Below, piece after piece: positions 26,616 to 34,336 of a stretch of 64,000 nucleotides of DNA (within the stretch, counting starts at the first letter, position 1; each line of letters opens with the position of its first letter). The position numbers and the translations under genes were made by a program. Origin of the DNA: Candidatus Melainabacteria bacterium. Lineage in GTDB: Bacteria; Cyanobacteriota; Vampirovibrionia; Vampirovibrionales; Vampirovibrionaceae. The DNA lies in contig CABHPA010000053.1 in the NCBI GenBank assembly GCA_902168245.1, positions 102,903 to 166,902 of the forward strand, read 5' to 3'. The notes below the pieces were generated by a model. It was given only the letters and a program-made list of their open reading frames with translations. It was not told where the DNA came from and searched no databases.

Positions 26616-27173
26616 ATGGTCGAATTAGCGCTTAGCCACGAACACGTGGCCTCTCTTACCCTTCCGTTCATGAGCCTGGAAATTTACGCGGACGAGGTGC
26701 TGCCTTCGGCGCGGCTTCAGGAACTCAGCAAACTGGTTGAAAAGGCCTGGCCCCTGTTTTTGTACATTGCCGAACAAGAAAAGCTTTACGAGGAGCTGAC
26801 CCTCAACATCCAGAAAAAAATTCTGGAAGTGGAACTGGTATGGACCAATAACCAGACCATGCAGACCCTCAACCAGGAATATCGCCAAAAGGAAGGCCCG
26901 ACCGATGTGCTGACCTTTACCCTGCTGGCCGATGCGGAAGACCCCGATTTGTGGATGAGCCTGCCGGTGTTGCAATTGGGCAGTATTTTCATTTCCGTGG
27001 ACTATGCCCAGAACGCAATTGCGGAAACCCCGGACGTGCCTTTGGAGCGCTACCTGATTGAACGCTTTGTGCATGGCATGCTGCACCTGTTCGGCATGCA
27101 CCACGACACCATGGAGAAGTTTGAGAAAGTGGTCACCATTCAAAACAGGGTGCTGGAGAGTGTCTTCCAATAG
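26616..27173 (+). CDS. ybeY: Endoribonuclease YbeY
   Basis: YbeY is a zinc-dependent endonuclease for 16S rRNA maturation and 70S ribosome quality control. The 185-residue protein carries the metal motif with H153, H157 and H163 in VHGMLHLFGMHH, and the upstream strand GPTDVLTFTL. The N-terminal 30 residues look typical. It starts 6 bases after the phosphodiesterase stop and overlaps the next gene's possible GTG start by one base, so the three genes are almost certainly co-transcribed. Confidence 0.92.
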   Translation: MVELALSHEHVASLTLPFMSLEIYADEVLPSARLQELSKLVEKAWPLFLYIAEQEKLYEELTLNIQKKILEVELVWTNNQTMQTLNQEYRQKEGPTDVLTFTLLADAEDPDLWMSLPVLQLGSIFISVDYAQNAIAETPDVPLERYLIERFVHGMLHLFGMHHDTMEKFEKVVTIQNRVLESVFQ

Positions 27174-27580
27174 TGTATATTGAGGGGATGAACCAGCCCA
27201 CGCCCCGCCATCCGTTTAAATCCAAAAGTTTCCTGCATAGCCTGGGCTATGCTTTAAACGGACTGAAAACGGTATTGCTGTCTGAAAGAAACTTTCGCAC
27301 CCATACGGTCTTAACCGTGCTGGTTGTGCTGACAGGGTTATATCTGCGCGTCAGCCCCACGGAATGGGCCTTACTGATTTTGTGCATTACCATTATGCTT
27401 ACTGTTGAGGCGTTAAACACGGCCATAGAGTACCTGGTAGACCTGTGGGCAGGCGGCGTGTACAGCGAGCAGGCCAAAGCAATCAAGGATATCGCTGCGG
27501 GAGCCTGTTTAGTCAGCGCCACGGGAACCGCGATCACCGGGATTCTCATTTTCACGCATTATTTCTTCACTCACCCTTAA
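27173..27580 (+). CDS. dgkA: Diacylglycerol / undecaprenol kinase family protein
   Basis: A 135-residue membrane protein with three hydrophobic helices and the family signature VEALNTAIEYLVD, carrying E79, N82 and E86. In Gram-negative bacteria DgkA phosphorylates diacylglycerol; the Gram-positive version phosphorylates undecaprenol, and sequence alone does not decide here. The pairing with ybeY is conserved in many genomes. The GTG at 27173 overlaps the ybeY stop; the ATG at 27188 is an alternative but sits immediately after GAGGGG, too close for normal initiation. Confidence 0.9.
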   Translation: MYIEGMNQPTPRHPFKSKSFLHSLGYALNGLKTVLLSERNFRTHTVLTVLVVLTGLYLRVSPTEWALLILCITIMLTVEALNTAIEYLVDLWAGGVYSEQAKAIKDIAAGACLVSATGTAITGILIFTHYFFTHP

Positions 27581-27641
27581 GAAAACCAAGCCCCGGCCGA
27601 TAGACGTTCCATGTGAGTTCCCTTCCCCTGGAGCAGCACTC

Positions 27642-28235
27642 ATGGATTCAGCCTTAAAAACCGAACCGGACATGCAGGAGGCGCTACTGGAACTGATGGC
27701 CCTGGCCGGTTTGCCTGCCCATGAAGCGCCCAGCCCCGAAAACGTGCAGGAAGCCATTGAGAAACTCAAAAAGGCGCTTGTCGCCTCGTCCGCGCCCGGC
27801 AAAAGCGCCACCGGCCTTGCGGCCCCCAAGGGCCAGCATCAAACAGTATTAATTGCGGGGCAAATTGGCATTATATTGCACCAGTTGCGCCATGAACTGA
27901 AAAAGCTGGACGCCGACATTACGCTTGCCAAAAACATGGACGCCGCCATTGACCTGTTCAGCCAGCAGGCGTTTTCCATGGTGATACTGGATTTGTTCAT
28001 GCCGTCGGAACGTGAAGGGCTGATTGTACTGGATGAGATTCAGCGCGCCCGCAAACAAACGCTAACCCATGTCATTGTGCTGGCCCCTCCCTGCAAAGAC
28101 CAGAACCTTCAGGGGCGCTGCATCGCCAAGGGAGCGACTCACTTTCTGGAAAAGATGGACGGCTGGCAGAAAAGCATTCTGGGCATTTACCGGGACGATT
28201 TCTGCGATGCTCAGGATCTCCCGCCATCCTCCTAA
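27642..28235 (+). CDS. Degenerate receiver-domain protein
   Basis: A 197-residue protein. The first 65 residues are a helical and linker region. Residues about 67-180 follow the response-regulator receiver pattern, with the phospho-acceptor position in VILDLFMP and the conserved lysine position in AKGATHFLEK. The acidic pair normally present after the first strand is replaced by AGQ (VLIAGQIG), and the usual Thr/Ser after the fourth strand is Ala (VIVLAPP). Phosphorylation is therefore doubtful, and it may be a pseudo-receiver. There is no output domain. GGAG lies eight bases before the ATG. Confidence 0.65.
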   Translation: MDSALKTEPDMQEALLELMALAGLPAHEAPSPENVQEAIEKLKKALVASSAPGKSATGLAAPKGQHQTVLIAGQIGIILHQLRHELKKLDADITLAKNMDAAIDLFSQQAFSMVILDLFMPSEREGLIVLDEIQRARKQTLTHVIVLAPPCKDQNLQGRCIAKGATHFLEKMDGWQKSILGIYRDDFCDAQDLPPSS

Positions 28236-28243
28236 AAAAAGGT

Positions 28244-28267
28244 AAAAAAAAGAGCCTCCAAGGAGGC
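28244..28267 (-). terminator. Terminator reading on the minus strand
   Basis: A GCCTC/GAGGC stem with a 4-base loop is followed on the minus strand by TCTTTTTTTT and a second T-run. It lies 30 bases downstream of the 61-residue gene at 28298 and supports that gene being transcribed. Confidence 0.7.
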
Positions 28268-28297
28268 CCATTTCGCTTTTACTTGGCTACGAGGGGT

Positions 28298-28483
28298 CTA
28301 CACCAAGATATCCAGAGAGCGACTACTGTCTGAAGGGCTACGGCGGAAGATTTCCGGCTGCGACCAGAGAGAGAACACGCCAATGACCTGTTCAGCCTGG
28401 TTTGCCTGACGACCGCGCCGCTCACTGGTTTGTGCGATGTGAGGGGTGCTTTTATTGGTGGTTTTGATTGGAAAGATAGTCAT
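28298..28483 (-). CDS. Small uncharacterised protein behind an operator-like region
   Basis: A 61-residue protein, basic in the middle (SERRGRQANQ) with a Ser-rich C-terminus (RRSPSDSSRSLDILV). No family is recognised. No good ribosome binding site is seen. Support comes from even codon use, a dedicated minus-strand terminator at 28244-28267, and two palindromic repeats plus promoter-like elements upstream at 28536-28580. The function is unknown. Confidence 0.45.
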   Translation of the reverse strand: MTIFPIKTTNKSTPHIAQTSERRGRQANQAEQVIGVFSLWSQPEIFRRSPSDSSRSLDILV

Positions 28484-28787
28484 GATGACGAGTGGTTCAA
28501 CTTGCGTAAATGCGTTGGATAATCTTGCTGGGCTGCTAGTGTATTATCTACACTTTGTTCTAGTGTATTATCAACACTATCCAGACAGAGTCAATGAGAA
28601 ATCCTATATTCATTAAGCAGTGTTAAGTTCCGATCAGTAGGGAATCAAAACAGATCATTACTGACAGGTACACCCGCAACATCGCACCGGAAGCCATCCG
28701 AAAACCTTCCGGGTTTGATTCAAAGCCAAGCGCGCCCAGAAATCCACTTGACAGGCAAGGGATTCCTGGGAGATTTTTCCAGGCTAC
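28484..28787. other. Spacer with tandem palindromes
   Basis: About 300 bases between the small gene and the end of comEC. The left part carries the palindromes listed separately. The right part, about 28590-28787, shows nothing I can identify; comEC ends at 28788 with no obvious terminator. Confidence 0.4.
28536..28580 (-). promoter_or_regulatory. Tandem palindromic repeats overlapping a candidate promoter
   Basis: Two near-identical 19-base copies, CTAGTGTATTATCWACACT, start at 28536 and 28560. Each has dyad symmetry: AGTGTA-N5-TACACT in the first and TAGTGT-N7-ACACTA in the second. Read on the minus strand, TTGATA within one copy and TAGATA in the other are 18 bases apart, so the repeats would cover both the -35 and -10 of a promoter for the gene at 28298. 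This is the layout of a repressor operator pair. Confidence 0.5.
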
Positions 28788-31100
28788 TTAGTAAACCAGT
28801 AGTTCCTGGCCCTGGTGAACCAACCGATAATAGCGATCCGCCTCTAAACCCCGTTCGGAAAACAGCCGCGCTTCCTCCCGGCCAAGCATCGCCCGAATGC
28901 CGCAGCCTTCCGCGTCCGATGCGGACTGGTATCGAGCGTCAATCGCCAGCAGGCATTGCCGGTTTTCCAGCAGGCGCAAACTATCTAACCGCCCTTGCAG
29001 CCGGAGCGGCCCCACATTCAGCCGGGCGCCCATCGCCGGGAAAACTTCCCTGGCCTTCACCGAAAGCCCCCGCACCGATTCCGCGCCGGTCGCGGACAGC
29101 ATCAGCCGAATTTTCACCCGCTTGAACGCCGTCTTCAGGTTGGCGGATTTCGCCGGTTCCCCGGAGGCTTGCGGCAACAGCAGCAACGCTCCCAGCCGCT
29201 CAATATGCCGGTGCCGCAAATAATCGGCCAAGGCCCGCGCCTCAAAATAGCCCAACTGCTCAGGCACAATCGCCACCGTGGCATCGCTCTGGGCCGGTTG
29301 CGCCAAAATGGCCTCAGCCCGATGAGAGAGCGGCAGCAGATCAATCCGGGTGCTTTGCAAGGCTTGGGCGTTTTCCAGGCACAGGCCGCCCAGCAGGAAG
29401 GCAACAGGCAGCAATCCCAACCAGGTTTTACGCGCCATCGTCATTTGCCCGCAACGGCGCGTCAGGGCCAGCAGCACCAGCAAGCCTGCATAAATACCCG
29501 CAATTTGCCACGGCTGTGGGGAGGGCAGGCTCCATTGCGCCCAGCCCATCTCGTTTCCGGTATGCGCCACCCATAACAGGCCATCTAAAAAAGGGCGGGC
29601 CAGCATGCTAATCCATCCGCCCACCGGCGGCAGGATCAGGCTGATCAATCCGGCGACAAAGCCCAGAATCGTCAGCGGCGTAACCGCCAGCAGGGCCAGA
29701 ATGTTGAGCGGCACGGTATGAACGGGAAACTGGTTGAAATACGCCACCGACAGCGGCCAAATCCAAAGCTGGGCAATGAGCGGCACCAGGATAATCCCGG
29801 CCAGCCAGCGCGTAATGTAGTAACCCAGCGCCTCCTGCAAAGGGGCCACCATGGTCAGCAGGCCGAACGTGGTTAACACCGAAAACTGAAAACCGACACT
29901 GGCGATATTGTCCGGATTCAGCAGCACCAACAGCGTACTGGCCACGCACAGCAAAAACACCGGCGACAGTTCCCGGTTGAGCAGCTTGAGTAACAAGGCC
30001 AGCTCCAGCATGGACGCCGCCCGTTGAATGGAAGGGGGCATCCCGGTCAGCAGGCTGTAAAAAGCCACCGCCGCCATAGCCACCAGCAAACGGCTGCGGT
30101 ACGGCACTTTCAGCAGCGAAAGCAGGCCCAGCATCCCCGCAGCGATAATGCCCACGTTCATGCCGGAAGCGGCCAGCACATGAATGAGGCCGGTTTGTAT
30201 AAACGCCTGGCGGGTTTTGGCATCCACCGGAATCGCCTTGTCTCCCAGCACAATGCCGCCTAACACCTCTGCCTGGGGCGAGGGCAGGCTTTTGGCAAAG
30301 GTGGCCGCAACTTGTTCCTTCAACTGGTCGGTCATGCGTTGCAGTGCCGCCTGGGGCTGACTGGAAACCTCAAAGGCGATCATCCGGCTGGGATGTTTTA
30401 ATAACGCGGTAATGTGCTGGCTGCGCAAATATTCCAACTGGTTAAACGCGCCCGGAATCCGGCTCTCAAACGGCAGAGAGAGTTCCCCGTCCATTAACAC
30501 GCGGGTGCCAGCCTCCCATTGCGCTTCCTGGGCAGGCAGATACACCAGCACATGACCGGAAACCTTCTTGCCGTCCACTTGCGACACCTGCACCAAAACC
30601 CGGTTCTTCGCCGTATGGGTCACCACCGTCCCCATCACTTCAGCGCGGGCTAGGGGCGCCACGTGGGAAACATCGTCTGGCCCCGGCTGAAATTGCCGGT
30701 AATTGTAAAACAGGCTGCCCGCTATCAGGGCAATCATCCATAAATCGATGCGGATTACCCAACGGTTTTCCGGCTTGCCCGCCGCCACAAACACAATGCC
30801 CGCAAACACCAGAATGAACGGCAGGCCAATCTGCCACTTGGCAAAGGCTAAATCCGGCAAGGCATAGGCCAGGGCATTGCCCACCAGAAACAGGATTAAG
30901 GCCGGAACCAGAAAGTCCTCAAAGCGTTGCAGCAATCGCTTGGGTTGCTGGGGCAAAGGCTTTTTCTCTATGGAGGGAACCGGGTTAAGCTGATTTTCCA
31001 ATGCTTCCGCCGCTTGGGCTTCCTGCGCCAATGACTCTGTATGCGCTTCAGCCACGGGTTTGACGGGTGGTTCAATTGTGTTGACCATCGTTTCTGCCAT
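28788..31100 (-). CDS. comEC: ComEC/Rec2-family DNA uptake channel
   Basis: A 770-residue membrane protein. A cytosolic Gln/Pro/Glu-rich N-terminus of about 70 residues leads into membrane helices, a DUF4131-like OB domain (about 150-240), then the Competence domain with GLIHVLAASGMNVG and many helices to about residue 565. The C-terminal 180 residues occupy the place of the usual metallo-beta-lactamase-like domain, but I find no HxHxDH motif; the equivalent position reads LLLLPQASGE. ComEC carries single-stranded DNA across the inner membrane, consistent with the type IV pilus genes in this window. Alternative ATG at 31088. Confidence 0.85.
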   Translation of the reverse strand: MAETMVNTIEPPVKPVAEAHTESLAQEAQAAEALENQLNPVPSIEKKPLPQQPKRLLQRFEDFLVPALILFLVGNALAYALPDLAFAKWQIGLPFILVFAGIVFVAAGKPENRWVIRIDLWMIALIAGSLFYNYRQFQPGPDDVSHVAPLARAEVMGTVVTHTAKNRVLVQVSQVDGKKVSGHVLVYLPAQEAQWEAGTRVLMDGELSLPFESRIPGAFNQLEYLRSQHITALLKHPSRMIAFEVSSQPQAALQRMTDQLKEQVAATFAKSLPSPQAEVLGGIVLGDKAIPVDAKTRQAFIQTGLIHVLAASGMNVGIIAAGMLGLLSLLKVPYRSRLLVAMAAVAFYSLLTGMPPSIQRAASMLELALLLKLLNRELSPVFLLCVASTLLVLLNPDNIASVGFQFSVLTTFGLLTMVAPLQEALGYYITRWLAGIILVPLIAQLWIWPLSVAYFNQFPVHTVPLNILALLAVTPLTILGFVAGLISLILPPVGGWISMLARPFLDGLLWVAHTGNEMGWAQWSLPSPQPWQIAGIYAGLLVLLALTRRCGQMTMARKTWLGLLPVAFLLGGLCLENAQALQSTRIDLLPLSHRAEAILAQPAQSDATVAIVPEQLGYFEARALADYLRHRHIERLGALLLLPQASGEPAKSANLKTAFKRVKIRLMLSATGAESVRGLSVKAREVFPAMGARLNVGPLRLQGRLDSLRLLENRQCLLAIDARYQSASDAEGCGIRAMLGREEARLFSERGLEADRYYRLVHQGQELLVY

Positions 31101-31124
31101 TCCATTTACCTACTTGCAGCCGAT

Positions 31125-31160
31125 TTTAAAGCAAAAGACCCGCCGAAGCAGGTCTTTTGC
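31125..31160 (-). terminator. Terminator after dnaK
   Basis: A 13-bp stem GCAAAAGACCTGC closed by a TTCG tetraloop, followed on the minus strand by TTTAAAA, lies 24 bases after the dnaK stop. It separates dnaK from comEC. Confidence 0.85.
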
Positions 31161-31183
31161 AAAAGTTCGTATTATTTCTTGAA

Positions 31184-33031
31184 CTAGCGGTTCGCGCCAA
31201 TGCCTTCATCGGAGGGGCGGAACTCGGCATCGATGATCTCCTCATCAGCGCCGCCAGCGGAAGGGCCGCCATCCGAAGACTCACCGGCACCACCGGCGGA
31301 CTGTTCGTACGCCTTGGTGGATAAGCTGTACACGGTCTGTTGTAGGGTATCGTGCAGTTGCTTGATTTTATCCGCGTCGTTAGCCTGGATGGCGCCGCGC
31401 AGATCATCCACCTGCTTTTGAATAGTGGCTCTTTCCGCTTCAGGAACCTTATCACCCAGGTCTTTCAACATTTTTTCAGCGCTGTGACACAGGCTGTCGG
31501 CCTGGTTCTTCTGATCAATCTGCTGTTTCAGCTTCTCGTCTTCGGAACGGTGGGCTTCCGCCTCCTTCACCATCCGATCAATCTCGTCATCCTTGAGGTT
31601 GGAGGTATTGGTAATGGTGATCTTCTGCTCCTTGCCGGTGGCCTGATCCTTGGCGCTGACGTTCAGGATACCGTTGGCGTCGATATCGAAAGTCACCTCG
31701 ATCTTCGGTACGCCGCGCGGGGCAGGCATGATGCCTTCCAGGCGGAAGTTGCCGAGCGACTTGTTATCACGGGCCATCGGGCGCTCGCCTTGCAGAATAT
31801 GCACATCCACACTGCCCTGGTTGTCATCGGCAGTGGAGAAAATCTCGCTGCGGCGCACCGGAATGGTGGTGTTGCGCTCCACCAGCTTGGTCATCACGCC
31901 GCCCAGGGTTTCGATACCCAAAGAGAGCGGGGTGACATCCAGCAGAACGATGTCTTTTACTTCGCCTGCCAGTACGCCAGCCTGGATGGCGGCGCCCACG
32001 GCGACCACTTCATCCGGGTTCACGCCCTGGTGGGGTTCTTTGCCGCCGGTCAGGGATTTCACCAGCTCCTGCACCGCAGGAATCCGGGTGGAGCCGCCCA
32101 CCAGAACCACTTCATCAATTTCGGACGGGGACAGCTTGGCATCTCTCAACGCTTGCTCAACAGGGCCACGGCAACGATCCACCAGTTCCTTGGTGATCGC
32201 GTTGAAGTTGGCGCGGGTCAGGGTCAATTCAAGGTGCTTGGGGCCATTGGCATCGGCGGTAATGAACGGCAGGCTGATGTGGGCTTCCATCAGGCTGGAG
32301 AGTTCGCACTTGGCTTTTTCAGCGCCTTCTTTCAAGCGCTGCATGGCCTGCTTGTCATTGCGCAAGTCCATGCCTTCCTGCTTGCGGAATTCCTCGACCA
32401 TCCATTCCATAATTTTCTCGTCGAAATCGTCGCCGCCCAGCTTGGTGTCGCCGCTGGTGGACTTCACTTCGAATACGCCGTCGCCCACTTCCAGAATGGA
32501 CACGTCGAACGTACCGCCACCGAGGTCAAACACCAGGATTTTTTCGTCGCTTTTCTTGTCCAGACCGTAAGCCAAGGCAGCAGCGGTCGGTTCGTTGATG
32601 ATCCGTAGCACTTCCAGACCTGCGATACGGCCCGCGTCTTTGGTGGCCTGCCGCTGGCTGTCGTTAAAGTAGGCGGGAACGGTAATAACCGCCTTGGTCA
32701 CTTTTTCGCCCAGGTACTTGGAGGCGTCTTCGGTCAATTTTTGCAGAATTTGGGCGGACAGCTCCTGGGGAGTCCAGTCTTTGCCGTCAATGGCCCATTT
32801 TTTATCGGTGCCCATGTAGCGCTTGTTGGATGCAATGGTGCGATCCGGGTTCAGCACCGCCTGGCGCTTGGCCAGTACGCCCACCATCCGCTCGCCGCTT
32901 TTGCCGAACGTAACGATGGACGGGGTGGTGCGGTTGCCTTCGGCGTTGGCGATAACAGTCGGCTTGCCGCCTTCCATTACTGCGACCACGGAGTTGGTGG
33001 TCCCTAAATCGATTCCGACGACTTTAGCCAT
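31184..33031 (-). CDS. dnaK: Chaperone DnaK (Hsp70)
   Basis: A full-length 615-residue Hsp70. The ATPase domain begins with [19 protein letters not shown] and contains [17 protein letters not shown] and [13 protein letters not shown]. The substrate domain contains [14 protein letters not shown], and the C-terminus ends in a Gly/Ser-rich stretch before [13 protein letters not shown]. It folds nascent and stressed proteins with DnaJ and GrpE, neither of which is adjacent; only a small membrane J-domain protein occurs at 41.6 kb. AAGAGG precedes the ATG. No CIRCE element was found upstream. Confidence 0.97.
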   Translation of the reverse strand: MAKVVGIDLGTTNSVVAVMEGGKPTVIANAEGNRTTPSIVTFGKSGERMVGVLAKRQAVLNPDRTIASNKRYMGTDKKWAIDGKDWTPQELSAQILQKLTEDASKYLGEKVTKAVITVPAYFNDSQRQATKDAGRIAGLEVLRIINEPTAAALAYGLDKKSDEKILVFDLGGGTFDVSILEVGDGVFEVKSTSGDTKLGGDDFDEKIMEWMVEEFRKQEGMDLRNDKQAMQRLKEGAEKAKCELSSLMEAHISLPFITADANGPKHLELTLTRANFNAITKELVDRCRGPVEQALRDAKLSPSEIDEVVLVGGSTRIPAVQELVKSLTGGKEPHQGVNPDEVVAVGAAIQAGVLAGEVKDIVLLDVTPLSLGIETLGGVMTKLVERNTTIPVRRSEIFSTADDNQGSVDVHILQGERPMARDNKSLGNFRLEGIMPAPRGVPKIEVTFDIDANGILNVSAKDQATGKEQKITITNTSNLKDDEIDRMVKEAEAHRSEDEKLKQQIDQKNQADSLCHSAEKMLKDLGDKVPEAERATIQKQVDDLRGAIQANDADKIKQLHDTLQQTVYSLSTKAYEQSAGGAGESSDGGPSAGGADEEIIDAEFRPSDEGIGANR

Positions 33032-33273
33032 AAATGTAAACCTCTTTTATTGATGAATGAATCATACGACGCTACCCTACAATTTATCTGAAAAAAGGCT
33101 AAAACCCGCCATCCTTTAGAATCTTTTAAGAATTGGGAACGCTCGCCCAAACCAGCCGCCCCGCTCCACCTTCAACAGGCGGCTTACCATACAAGACTTT
33201 ACAAGCCACACACAGGCAAAAGTATCTTCTACAAGCCCCTTCAGCGGTAACCGCTTTAGAAAGACCCTAAATT

Positions 33274-34128
33274 TCAGGCGTCTGCGCTGACGATGCGATC
33301 CAGCCCCGCATAATCACGAATAACCTGGATGTTATGATAACCCGCCACCGTAAACAACTGGCAAATACTGGGACTCATACCCGCCCCGCATTCCACCAGC
33401 AAGCGCCCGGCAGGCTTTAAGTACTGTTTGGCTTCCTGGGCCAGCCGACGGTAAAAATAATACACATCCTCGCCAGGAGGGAACAGGGCCGTTTGCGGCT
33501 CATGCCACAACACTTCCGGGGCAAGCGTCGATTTTAACGATTCATCTATATAAGGAGGGTTGGACACGATCAGGTTAAATCGCTCCTCGCCCACGGTCAT
33601 GAACAAATCGCCGGGCGGCTTGAATTCCACGGCGGTTTTCAAGTTTTTCTGGTTGATTCGGGCCACCTTGAGCGCCATGGCCGACACATCAGACGCCACC
33701 ACCCGCGCTTCTTCGCCCGCCTTGTGAGAAATAGCAATGGCGATGGTTCCGGGGCCGGTGCCTACATCCAGCACACTCATGCCCGGTTTCAGGAAATCCA
33801 GCGCTTTTTCCACCAGCAATTCCGTTTCTGGCCGGGGAATCAGCACATAGGGGTTTACATAAAACTTCAGGCCGTAAAAATAAGCCTGGTGCAGCAAATA
33901 CTGCACCGGAATCCGCTTTTGAACCCGCTGCTCCAGAAACTGCTGAACCAAATGGCTCTGGTGAGCGCTCAGTTCCTGATCGCCATCGGTATAAACCACA
34001 GCAGGATTAACCTGCAACACCCCCTCCAGAATCAAATCTGCTTCCACAGCCGCCTGGGCGGGCGAAACAGTCACCGGAAGCAGTTGCTCCCGCAGGGCTT
34101 TGTGAAGGTTGTGCAAGGTCTGGCTCAT
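33274..34128 (-). CDS. prmC: Peptide chain release factor N5-glutamine methyltransferase
   Basis: PrmC methylates the GGQ glutamine of release factors RF1/RF2. From the preferred ATG it is 284 residues, with the helical N-terminal domain, YVLIPRPETELLVE at 94-107, the SAM-binding DVGTGPGTIA at 121-130, and the catalytic NPPY at 190-193. The frame is open upstream to a TTG at 34182, but that adds a basic stretch absent from the family. It is upstream of dnaK with a 240-base gap, and divergent from the pil genes. Confidence 0.93.
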   Translation of the reverse strand: MSQTLHNLHKALREQLLPVTVSPAQAAVEADLILEGVLQVNPAVVYTDGDQELSAHQSHLVQQFLEQRVQKRIPVQYLLHQAYFYGLKFYVNPYVLIPRPETELLVEKALDFLKPGMSVLDVGTGPGTIAIAISHKAGEEARVVASDVSAMALKVARINQKNLKTAVEFKPPGDLFMTVGEERFNLIVSNPPYIDESLKSTLAPEVLWHEPQTALFPPGEDVYYFYRRLAQEAKQYLKPAGRLLVECGAGMSPSICQLFTVAGYHNIQVIRDYAGLDRIVSADA

Positions 34129-34195
34129 CTTGTGGCGTAATTTTCCGGGTGATTTTTTCAAAATACCGATTTTGGAATTCAAGAATTCTAAGTAT

Positions 34196-34333
34196 ATGCC
34201 GATAGCGCAAAAAGGGGAGATATTGATCCTTCCCGTAGCAAATAATCAGCCCAAAGCAAACAACCAGCCCAAAACCAACAACCGGAATCGTATCAAGAAG
34301 AAACGCAAACGACAGCTGATGGATGGAGTTTAA
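34196..34333 (+). CDS. Possible 45-residue basic peptide upstream of pilB
   Basis: A short frame starting MPIAQKGEILILPV, continuing with a repeated NNQPK unit (NNQPKANNQPKTNN), and ending in a strongly basic tail IKKKRKRQLMDGV. Its stop lies three bases before the pilB TTG, and the pilB ribosome binding site lies inside its last codons, so translation could be coupled. No ribosome binding site of its own is visible. Codon use is compatible with coding; chance is possible. Confidence 0.32.
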   Translation: MPIAQKGEILILPVANNQPKANNQPKTNNRNRIKKKRKRQLMDGV

Positions 34334-34336
34334 CTT

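Noticed and set aside
31352..32608. A 418-codon plus-strand frame opposite dnaK
   Set aside because: It is a mirror of dnaK codon bias, with no family features and no ribosome binding site.
32990..33120. CIRCE heat-shock operator upstream of dnaK
   Set aside because: No 9-N9-9 inverted repeat of the expected sequence was found.
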